Source: Isoetes taiwanensis (taxonomy: Eukaryota > Streptophyta > Lycopodiopsida > Isoetales > Isoetaceae). Taken from it: a DNA stretch of 64,000 nucleotides. A program made the translations under genes and the position numbers. How positions within the stretch are numbered: the first letter of the stretch is position 1; each line of letters begins with the position of its first letter. Shown piece by piece: positions 24,055 through 34,626 of this stretch. Under the pieces are notes generated by a model that had not been told where the DNA came from, made no database searches, and saw only the letters and a program-made list of their open reading frames with translations. The stretch spans positions 12,720,689 through 12,784,688 of the forward strand of contig JAJEKV010000041.1 of assembly GCA_021234155.1 (NCBI GenBank). Reading direction: 5' to 3'.

Positions 24055-25678
24055 TGTGATGCTCCTCAAGATAGCATACATATGCTTCATCGCACATCCC
24101 ATGGAAAATTCCTCATTCGGACGGGCGACTGCCATATGGGGCCCTCCGTCTACCATGCTTCTGGAATGGTCAGGGCGCGAGAAGAGGACACAGAGGTGTC
24201 TTGCACACCCGTCCCTATGGGCTCATATAACAGTAGAAGCAACATATCTACATCGGCACTAGCAATAATAACAACAATCAAATACCACGAAGGGTAGTGC
24301 AATCTATCCATAGATCCATCTGATACATCAATACATTAGCACATCAGTAGAGCTCCTACCCAGGCTTAGACTCATGGGAAAAGTAGACTAACGACTGGGG
24401 TCTCAAGATAGAACATACTGAGTTATTGCTATGACTTGGGCTGGTAATTGACTTTGGCTAAGGATGACCACTCCATCTGCCCCTCATGTGCATACTATGC
24501 AGATGGGCTAAATCAGGCTCTACTGTGACTATAATCTCTCGGAGACATAATCTCTTGGTATCACCCAACGAAACTACTCCAGATTGCATCTTCTCAGTCC
24601 GACGATGTAGGAAGTGTTGCAGCTTCCCTTCCCAGAGTGCAGTGGCTCCATAGACAACTGGAGGATCGTGGCAACACATGTCCTTCCCCAACTGAGACTC
24701 CCGAAAACAAGAGATAGCCCAACAGAGAGTCAGTATGATACCAATCCACCCGTGAAGTGTCCACTCATACTCTCACCCTCTCGGTGACCCTATAAGCCTA
24801 GCCCACCATGGGTCCCTAGTAGTCGCGCTCAGCAGGGACCTCCCTCTACTTTGCCACTGACCCTGTTGTGTGTTGCTCAATCACTTCATAGTCTCTATAG
24901 CCTAGTGGGCTCTATCGCAAGCCACATATAATAGGAACTAAGGGGTCTAAACTAGAAGCATCATCTAAATAATGGCTATTAGATCTCTAATCCCCTTCCC
25001 AATACAAGAGGAGGAAACATGAGATCAACCAACATCATGTATCAACATAACATGATAAATAACGAGAATAACATTTAATCATCTAACTTACAGTTAGGGT
25101 TCATTGATTAGGGTTCATGATCCAACTAAGGGTTCTAGAATGGCTCTACTAGAGATACAAAATGTTCACTCATTTGGAATGCTATTTCCAGATGGTCTAC
25201 TAAGAAATCAACTCAAATACCTGCTCCGGAGGAACCCCCCGACAGTTCTTACTGTCTCCATCACCCTGCAGATGCTTTGGGATAGATTCCACTTCTACTG
25301 ATGCGCACGCGCTTTTGGGGTTGCTGCACTAGGCTATGCTACAACAAATGATCTTCGAAATGGAGTTAGGAATGCGAAGTTGAGGTCAAGAATTGGTGGG
25401 AGCCAAAAGTATTCTAGGTCTAGGTTTCGCCCTTAGTAGGTTAGGGTTGACATGGAATGCCATGTGGCTCCATCGATGATGCCTCAGGTGGCATGTCACC
25501 AATAGGATGGAGGCCATGTGGAAATGATTCCATACCTAAGGTTGGCTAATTATATATAATGACTTATTAGCCAAGCCCCTTCCCCACACTAATGTATACA
25601 AGCCTACTAGGTTTGTGTATGATGATGGGCCTAAAAATATATACGTATTTATACCGTATATTTTAGGGGAACGTCACA
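24055..25678 (-). repeat. 5' LTR of minus-strand element D
   Basis: On the minus strand the LTR starts TGTGACGTTCCCC at 25678 and ends CATCACA at 24055, 1624 bases, with perfect TG..CA ends. It has a TATA-like ATACGGTATAAATACG near its start. It is related to the C LTR (same first 11 bases, similar length) and more closely to the plus-strand fragment at 21922-22478. The remainder of element D is missing to the left. Confidence 0.85.
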
Positions 25679-27121
25679 ATATCATATCCGAAGGTTCTTG
25701 TCATCCCAACTCCAAATGAAACACACTCTCTCAACTAGACAACTCTATGCCACATTAACCAAATGCATTTGCATAATTCAAATCCTCAACTGGCATCGAT
25801 TTAACTCCAGATGCCATTATGGACTAAGATGAATCAGAAACTAAAAGCACACATAGTTGCACAATCTAAATTCTCCATTGTATTCAAGTTTTGTGGGAGT
25901 TTAGATTTGTTGCCAATACAAACTCCATTAAACGTAACCAAATGATACAATTCAACAATCACATGTCTACTACTTGACTTATAGATCTAACATCATTCAA
26001 ATTCAACTCCATTGAAATGCTAACTATTACTTAAATCTTCTGCATATGTCACATTGTTCAATGAGCCCAATTGCCAATGGTTGAGTACATACCTAATATA
26101 GTCGTCACAACAATTAAACAAAATGACATCAATGAGTTGCAAAGAAATGAGGTTATATTAAGAGCATTTGACTTATTTTATTCTTTAAAAGTTCATACAA
26201 ATAGAAAGGAAATCCTTTGCATCTTGAACGAGAGCTAAAAAAAATTCGATAATCCAAACTTACTTACTATCCAAAGTGATATTATGTCAAACATCCATTC
26301 CCTAACACGTATCTTTGAAAATTCTGAAACATCCGTTTAGCAATCACTAATCACAAACCGAAATAATGGAACGGGCAACGGCAACCCATTCCATTGATGC
26401 GATGGGATCTTGTTTTTGCAAAACCTCATTTGTCTAGGGAATCTTAGATTCTGTCTTCTTTTGCCAAGATTCGGCGGCAAAATCAGGTTGCAATGAGTAT
26501 AGTGGCAAAATCAAGTTGCAATGAGTATATAGATGATTTTGCGCCTTTGAGTTGCTGATATGGAGGATTGGTCGAAATTTGGTTCCGGACTAATGGGGAT
26601 GCACCCTTAGCGTAGAGCAGACCCACCTAATATGGCAACCACATCGGCCCTTGCAGTGTCGAGCTTATTCCCCACTCAACGATGCATTTGTCGTGGTTCT
26701 GGTTGTTATTGCCTCTTCATTTCCTACATCCATTGACAAATGCCCCCACTTGCTAATCTAATCTGCAATGCAGGTATAGTTTCACTAGGCATCCGGTTGT
26801 CACCTTGTTCAAGGAATTTCAGAGTTAATTACTTTGGAAATTTGGCAAGAAATGGGCATTTACACCAATCTCAGGGTGAGATTCAACTACGGCATTTAGA
26901 ACTTAACTTTTAATTACAAGCAAATAAAGTTTTGACACGTCTGAAAATTAAGAAGCTTGACATATTCTATTTTGCCTGGTTGCCTGGTCTTTATGTGCAT
27001 ATGCCAAGGTGTCATTATTTTAACTATTTTTTAATGGTCAGCCAATAATCCCTGTCCTTTAGAAAATAAAAATATAACCACCTATCTCTTATCGCCACGT
27101 GGGAGGAAAGGTTAACATCCT
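25679..27121. other. AT-rich intergenic stretch
   Basis: No gene or element ends are recognised. A 28-base imperfect tandem duplication (GGCAAAATCAGGTTGCAATG repeated) lies at 26476-26529. The last five bases, ATCCT, are the left target-site copy of element B. Confidence 0.6.
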
Positions 27122-27711
27122 TGTTAGTCCCAGCCTCCCCGGTACGTGACTATTCATGCATCGTCGGACCAGTGTCAAGCTCAAAGATCCTCGGTCAACC
27201 ACGGGTCGAGACATCCAAGCCTCCCGCGTAAGACTTTAAGGTGCCACGCTAGCCAAAGCCTTTGGCGGTCAACAAAAGGCGCCCGGACAAGTGGCGGACC
27301 CGCGTCACAAGGCCAGTCGTCAATGTCAAGTGATTCTAGGCACTTCAAGAGGCACCGCCAACATTCCCGAAATCAGGCCTCCTTCCGTGAGTCGGCACCC
27401 AGATCATCGAGTGTCTATATTGGGCCCAAGGCCATTTGTACTATATATATGAGTAGAGTTAGCTCATAAGTTTTGAGATGAGTTTTGAGTCTTGTCTCCT
27501 TTCGGTTTTCTCTCTATTAAGAGAGCTCATGTATTTTCATCATTGATATCAAGGAAGCTTATCATCTTTCTTTCATTTTGTTACGTTTTCTTCTTTTTCT
27601 TCTCTTTTCGAAATCCCAAGTGACATAGTCCCCCTGACTCTCCCCTCGTTAGATCCACGGGTCCTCGCTGCAGGGGCTGTCTTCCAGGAGTTCTCAACCC
27701 GCATCCAAACA
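27122..27711 (+). repeat. 5' LTR of element B
   Basis: The LTR starts TGTTAGTCCC and ends ATCCAAACA. A TATA-like CTATATATATG at 27441 follows a TTGGGCCCAAGGCC block, as in the other two LTRs. A pyrimidine-rich stretch (27570-27605) follows downstream. The sequence right after the LTR, CCGCCGCCACGGGCGG, can form a short stem instead of a tRNA primer site. Confidence 0.88.
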
Positions 27712-28099
27712 CCGCCGCCACGGGCGGTCTGATTTTCTCCTACTTTTCTTCTTCACAATCCGCCGTATGCATTAAGCAATTTCACGCGGGAAGAACTCCT
27801 TTCTCGATCAACATCTCGCTTGGCGCCATCAGGTCACGGGAAACCGCTTGCGGCGACATGTATGGATGCTTATGACATAGAGGGAGGCCATCTTAGGGCC
27901 TAGGGCTCGATCCGCCACCCACCCTGCGTGTCCGATCCTGCGTCCCCGTTCCCGCCCCAAGCGTGCAAAATTGCTCCACAACCCAGTCCCCTCATCATTA
28001 TCGGGGAGCCTTATCTGGCTCAACCTTCTCAACCGTACTTTCATACCCCCGAACATACCTACATCCATCATTCTTTCCAGGCCATACGCCCACTTCCCC

Positions 28100-29540
28100 C
28101 ATGACCATCATCTCCGGTGGCACGGCTATCCACATGTCTCCTTTATGCCTGCCCAGATAATATCCTTTCCCCTACGTTTCCCATTGCTCTCCTGTTTTAC
28201 AACCTTGTGATCTCAAAACCAATGCTCCATTTCGCTGCCGGTTCTCAAACCGCTAGCCACCCTTCATGTGGTCCGGTCCAGCACAATGCCAAATCCACCT
28301 CAACCTCAATATCCTCACTATCCTCGTTCCTCGCCCACCCAAAGACTTTCACATCTACCTTTCGGACTCTGAACCGACTTATCCCACCTTTGGCAACACG
28401 AAAGGCAAAACCGTTAGACCAAAGTGCTTTCAGCCCACATGGAAGAATTTGAGGCTCTAGCCGTCCTAAATGGGCACGCAAAACTCAACTGAAATTTCAC
28501 ATCTTTTTCCACCACACCAAGTGGTTTTCCTCATCAATGGCTCGCGTCCAACAAAAGCCATTGGAAACAAGATCGGGTCCGAAATGCACAATTGCTTTAC
28601 GTCTCATTACTGGGGACCACGGATGATGATCAACTTCATCTCAAGCAACTCAATGAACTTCAACAAGAGCCCACGGAGTCTCCGCCTTTTTTTTTTGCGG
28701 ATCGACTTCACATTCGCTCCAGTAAGCTCAAGGAGTACCCTACACAGAGCCGGATTTTTGGTCCGGTTTCTCCAAGGACTTCCTCCCTCTATTCGACTCA
28801 TGATCAATACCGTCCAAAAAACTTTGGGCAGGCTATCGATTTGTCAATCACTCCGTCAATGTTTCCTCCCCAGGCGGGCTCTTCAAGAGCTCCCGTTCAT
28901 TCCACCCGTCATGGTTCCACAAACGGCTGTTCAGCCTCAACACGCTAATCCACAGCGCAGTCAAATCTGGTGCCATATTTGCAAATATCAAGGCCATTTG
29001 GCCAATGAGTGCAACTCCACCAATGGCCCGCCTCATTGCAAGCGATGCAACATGTGCAATCATGCCACGGAAGAGTGCACTCGCACTCATCCCACACCGT
29101 TCCGCAACAAAATGGTTTATCAAGTACAAACCACACCTCAGTCCCAAACGCACTATCAGCAACCACCTCTTCAAAAAGCAGCCCACGCAACTCTATCAGC
29201 AACAGGACCAACCACGGGGATCCAACCAACGTCCTCCTTTTGATCCTTCTAAAGCTCAGTGCTATCACTGTCAAGAATGGGGTCATACCACCACGGCGTG
29301 CCCTCAACTTCCACAAGTTCAGGTCCAGCTTCCTGGCACAAATCAGACCACATCGGTCCGCCTCACGGCTTACCAACTCGCTTGCTAATGGCAAACAAGG
29401 CCCAGCGACCAGTTCTCAAGAAGCCCCCAAGAGCGCCTCAAGAATCACGCTTATCAACCAGCTCCAAATCAACCTCGGTGGATCAACAAGCCCAAGAGGA
29501 AATTTTTCGTGCACTTAATCCTCCCTGCATACCAAAATTG
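28100..29540 (+). pseudogene. gag: gag of element B, three zinc knuckles
   Basis: Gag packages element RNA. Three CX2CX4HX4C knuckles are complete: CHICKYQGHLANEC (28971-29012), CKRCNMCNHATEEC (29037-29078) and CYHCQEWGHTTTAC (29260-29301), with Gln/Pro-rich linkers between. Three knuckles in one Gag is more than the usual one or two. The block 28470-29243 is a single open frame; frame shifts occur before and after. Upstream of 28470 the capsid-like part shows SDSEPTYPTFGNTKGK near 28360. Confidence 0.8.
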
Positions 29541-30600
29541 GGTTGGTCTAGTTTCACGCCAGACCAAGGCATCACGTCCCTTGACTATTATTCAGAAGGA
29601 CACGCAACCTGCCTTTGCAGTTGACACCCTTCCTCATGAGGACGAAAAAAAGGTTCACTTTGCACCTGACTTAGAAAAGCTCATGCCAAATGTCATGCCC
29701 AAAGTTCGCCAAAGCATTTTGAATCTCATGCAAGCAGCTGAAGGCCGCACATTGGCAAATGTTCATGCCACCACTCGAGCTCAACAAAGACACGATCCAC
29801 CTTCAACATCTCAACCTCCACGCTCTCAGACATATCCCAATATTGCAGCCGAGGTTGACTTACTCAAAGAAGTTGCTGCTTCCCTGCCACGCACTCCCGC
29901 ACCAGTGGAACCAGCAGATCCTTTTTCTCATGTACCTCTCGAACTCCAAGAGGAGCTTGCCAAGATCAAAATTCCTTTAAGCTTGGCAACCATTTTAAAA
30001 CTCTGTCCTGCTCTCAAGGACCAGTTACCACTCCCAACTGTTTTAGTTGGGGCTGTGGCTACCTCTACACCCACGGTCCATGCAACGGTGGGCAATCAGC
30101 AAGTCAACCATGTTCAAATCGATGGAGGTAGTGCAGTCAATCTCATCACTTTACAAACTCCAAGCAAACAAATGGGCATCACACAACTCTTTCGTGCCCC
30201 ATATGACATCAAATTGGCTAATGGCCATATCCACGAGACCTCAAGGCCACACCTATTCTACACATCAACATTGGTGATCTCCGCTTTCCCATGGAATTTG
30301 GAGTTTGGAAAGCTGGTGAAGATCCAGGTGACTATGAAATGCTGGTGGGAAGACCCTTTCTCCGCCAGGCAAAGAGTATCCATTACTGGGCCACGGACCA
30401 GTTAGTCATCACAGATGGTCATCTCAATGCCACAATGGACTTGCAAACAGGCCGGATCATTTCCGTTGACAATGCGGAACCCTCTCTCGCATTAATCGAT
30501 TCAAGACGCCGAATATTTATCAAGTTCAGGCTACCCCTGGCGATCGCCTGCCATCCTACCCCGGTATGCATCCTTGGGGAGAAATGACTCTTGATCGTGA
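29509..30600 (+). pseudogene. protease region of element B
   Basis: The block 29509-30405 is open for 298 codons and is the best preserved stretch of the family. It contains HVQIDGGSAVNLI (about 30109-30147), a protease active-site strand with DGGS rather than DTG/DSG. After 30300 the frame changes: LEFGVWKAGEDPGDYEMLVGRPF on the shifted frame fits the conserved flap and G-R-P-F segment. The upstream part, with acidic and Pro-rich sequence, links gag to protease. Confidence 0.75.
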
Positions 30601-31039
30601 CCGGGCTGTGGCTGCCTTGCTTGACCCCTACCGCTCCTTGCAATCAATCCAACGCTGATCACTTTTCAGATACGGACACTCCAAAGAACTCCTCTGATGT
30701 ACACGCCATGAAGCAACCAACGCTAGATGACACCGAAAGCAACCTCTCTTTTTACCACGCAGTGCCACGCATCCGATTATGCTCCAACCTCCCCGCACAC
30801 ATTGTCCGGATATAAAGTCATACCCATATTCGGACTCCACAAGTCGAATTGTGGATGTTGGCAACAATCAACCTGTCCGTATTGCCGCAAACCTTCCGGC
30901 TCCTTATCGTAACGAGGGCCGCCACTGCTCAAAAAATTCAAACACATTTTCGCTGAGTTACAAAAGATCTCGCGGGGAATCAACAAAAGCTTGGGGAACT
31001 CACCATTCCTACCAAATCTGATGCACGACCCGTAGCAAC

Positions 31040-32300
31040 GGCAAAGTATGTGCTCAACCCTAATTACCGCGGATCGCCAAAGGCGGAAATTGACAAACTC
31101 CTTCTTTGCCGCGTGTTTGATCTATGAGGTCAAACATTCTCAATGGGTGAGCCCTATCGCCATTGCCCTTAAGCACAATGGTAAGATCCGTGCGGTAGAC
31201 TATCCGGAAACTCAATCGTGCCACGAGCGTGATCATTTTCCACTTCCCTTCACGTACCAAGTTACCGAAGAAGTGGTGGACATGAGATGTACTCCTTTAT
31301 GGATGGTTTTCTTCCGCTACAATCAGATCTCCATCAAAGAATCTGATCAACTCAAGACCACTTTCACCACCCCCGGGGCACTTTTGCCTACAAGGTGGTT
31401 CCTTTTGGATTATCCAACTCTCCTTCAACATTTCAACGATCATGCTCTCCTGCTTTTCATGATTTCATGAAGGAAAATCCCTTCTTGCAAATTTTTCAAG
31501 ATGACTTCTCTGCCTACGCCCATGGCTGACCATTTGGATAAATTGGAACTTCGTCTTTCGTAAATGTGATGAGTCCCATTAGTCTCAATCCCGAAAATGC
31601 ACCTTTTTGGCCACTTCCGGTGTTCTCCCTTAGGCCATGTTGTCGCCAAGCGTGAATCACCACCGATCCTCGCCAAAATCGGTTGTGTGCTAAAAGCTCA
31701 AGCACCAGCCAATATCAAAGAGACACGCTCTTTCCTAGGAAAGGTCAATTATTACTCCACCTTCATACCTGGATCAAGACCATTGCGGATCCTATTCATA
31801 AACTCATTTGGTGATCTAATCCACGGGCTTGGAATTCCCAAAGGAAGTCGCTTCCAACAAATGAAGCTTTGCTTACTCGAGCACCGTACTTGTTCCTCCT
31901 CAATGGGACAAGCCCTTTCACGCTCATGTCGATGTCTCCGCGTTTGCTATTGAGCTGTTCTTTCTCAAGAATATGATGCGCACACCGATAAACCAAATCG
32001 CTATGCCACCGAAAAACTCAATTCTGGCTTTGGCGCAACTATTCTCGCCACGCGAGCTTGAAGCTTTGGGTCTCATTTTTACGTGTCCAACGCCCCGCCA
32101 TTACCTTTTGGGCAGTCAAATCAAGTTCTTTGTGGACCACCAAGCACTTCTCTATTTGATCAACAAATCCACCCGCATTGCGGTTGATTGCGTTGGGTCC
32201 TTCTTCTCCAAGAATTTGCTCCTTTTGAAATCGCTCATAAGGCCGGGTAAATCTCATGTTGTTCGATTATCTTTCACGCATCCACATGGATGATCCCGCA
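31040..32300 (+). pseudogene. pol: reverse transcriptase and RNase H of element B
   Basis: The RT blocks are in three frames: YNQISIKESDQLKTTFTTP (31318-31375) in one, the FGLSNSPSTFQ equivalent in another, and FQDDF near 31494-31508 in a third. After it, LKAQAPANIKETRSFLGKVN (31690-31750) marks the RT thumb/connection. The RNase H part has RELEALGLIFTC near 32050 and FFVDHQALLYLINKSTRIA around 32128-32180. This part is more damaged than in element A. Confidence 0.82.
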
Positions 32301-32472
32301 ATGTGAGTCTCTCAGACGCCTTCCCTGATGCTCAACTTTTTTTAGTCACGGCAACACCACATTGGTTCCATGATTTTCAGCAGTACCTCCTCACAGGTGC
32401 TCTTCCACCAGAAGATGAGACGCTCTCTCCTGCCAAGCGACAATCCCGTCGCCATCAATTTCTCCGGGGTCC

Positions 32473-33694
32473 GTGACTACACCATGGTTGCTTCGACATC
32501 TCTACAAAAAAGGTAAGGACACCATCCTTCGACGCTGTGTTCTACCTCATGAAGTTCCAGACATTGTTCGAGAAGCTCATCAAGGGCTCGGTGGTGGTCA
32601 TTTTCATGGTGACACCACGGCACGCAAAATTCTTCTTGCCGGGTATTATTGGCCCACGCTCTTCAAAGATGCTCACGCCCACGCCCGCACGTGTGACGCT
32701 TGCCAGCGGGTGGGACGCCCCACGGCCCGTGACGCTCTTCCCTTGACGCCGGTCGCCACGCCACTTCCCTTCAGCAAATGGGGAATGGACTTTGTGGGAC
32801 CTATAGACCCTCCGGCGCGGCACACTCGTGCCCGATACATCCTGGTTCTCACTGACTACGCCACCAAATGGGCGGAAGCTTGTGCACTTCCAGACAACAC
32901 TGCTGCAAGCCCCGCCAGAGTCCTCTATCAACAAATCATCACGCCATTCTACCGCCCTACCTGAAATGGTCGGTGATCGTGGTGTTCATTTCATCAATCA
33001 TACTATCAAAGAGCTGACGGATTATCTCTTGATACATCATCACAAGAGCACACCTTACTATCCTCAAGGCAATGGGTTGGCCGAAAGCACCAACAAAACT
33101 CTGGTCACCATTCTCAAGAAAATTTGTGACGCTTCCCGCACAGATTGGCAGACAAAACTTCCTACAGTTCTTTGGGCCTACAATACTTGTTTCAAGATTG
33201 CTACGGGTCACACTCCTTTTAAATTGGTTTATGGTCAGGAAGCTCTCATGCCCTTTGAATTCATTCTTCCAACACTCCGGTTTCAATCTCACGCTCATAA
33301 TCCACCAAATTTTTGCTCTCAAAGAACGGGTCTATCAATTAGAACGGTTGGATGAACTTCAGGGGATGCTTATATTCGTGTTCTTCATGGACAACAGTTG
33401 CAAAAATCTTTACATGACAAACGTTTGAAGACAAAAACATTCAAACAAGGAGATTTGGTTCTTCTTTATGATTCCAGGTACAAAAATTTTCCGGGTAAAC
33501 TCAAGTTTCGTTGGCTTGGCCCTTATCAAATTGTTCAAGTGGTTAGACCAAGTGTTTTCCAACTTGCTGAATTAGATGGCACTCCATTACCTACATTAGT
33601 TAATGGTTTTCGTCTCAAAGCATTTCAGCACACAGAAAGTGAACATCCCAACACAGAGACAGTTCCAGAATCAAACACCACAGAAAGTGACTAG
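32473..33694 (+). pseudogene. pol: integrase of element B with GPY/F module
   Basis: The zinc-binding H-H-C-C module is intact (H..H near 32580-32605, then CDACQRVGR near 32693). The catalytic core has WGMDFVGPIDPP (first Asp, about 32787), MVGDRGVHFINHT (second Asp, about 32965) and PQGNGLAESTNKT (Glu, about 33065-33105). The C-terminus, 33398-33694, is open and carries LKFRWLGPYQIVQVVRPSVF, a GPY/F module, then a short acidic tail and a stop, without a chromodomain. One frameshift at about 32945 splits the core. Confidence 0.88.
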
Positions 33695-34626
33695 AAAGGC
33701 GGTAGATTATATTATAGTGGAGAATTTTTACAAAATGTGGGCGCAGCCCAGCTATTTCCGCTATGGGCACTGCCCTATATACAAAAACGGGCTCAGAGCC
33801 CTATCTACTAAGTCCTAAGAGGAAAAACCCTCTACTCCGGGTTCGGAGCAGAGGTGATGCGGAGGAGATGGTAGAGGTTCTGCTCCGGATCCCAGCGAAG
33901 GTGCAGAACCACCTCCATCCCGTTGGTCTTCGGGTCGGGATGTTCAGCCATCCCGGCACACCAGCCGTCCATGCGAATGCCACGGTTGTGGCGCGCAGAG
34001 ATCCGCATACCATCTTACAAGTGATCCACTCCCCAGTTAAAAGATGGTGCAATCTTCGTTCAAACCAGCAGCAGCCATACTGAGCGCCATCGGATGCCTT
34101 CGTTTCTCTCGGTTCGTCTTATATAGCCAACTGAGGACCTCCTTGTCGACGTGGACCAATCACACAAATCGCCAACGTGGTTGCAATGCAAGGCTGTTTC
34201 TAAAAGGAGAATCTGTTCTCCCGCCGCATATCTAGCAATGGTACCTTCTGACACATTCCTTTTAATGATATCCCACTTCGAGTTGCCAGCATTGAATGCC
34301 ATTCCTTCTTTCCACGCCCGTCGAACATTAATGGGTGTCCTTTGCCATCTGTCACATCCGATCTTTCTTTCACGTCTCATCCTCACCGTCCATTGCTTCT
34401 CCCTTACGTTTTTGGGGACTTAGCCAAATTTTTGCCTCTCAATCCCCTTCTTCGCATCTCTTGACACCTGGCATCATCAACGGTTCTGTTTAAGCCCTCT
34501 TCATACCTCTTCACCTCCGGTTAGCGCCCTAAAACAAACCTTTTCGTTCCTCTCGCCTTCATCCTCCTCGCTTTCGACTTTCGTCTTCCGCCTTTGGCAT
34601 CTCTTTAGATTACGCAAATCATTCTC
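33695..34626 (+). promoter_or_regulatory. pol to 3'-ORF spacer with TATA-like box (B)
   Basis: Non-coding spacer colinear with 5601-6594 of A. CCTATATACAAA is at about 33773, and TTATATAG at 34119-34126, about 507 bases before the ATG at 34627. Conservation of the same TATA spacing in both copies suggests a promoter, but both copies share ancestry so this is weak evidence. Confidence 0.4.
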
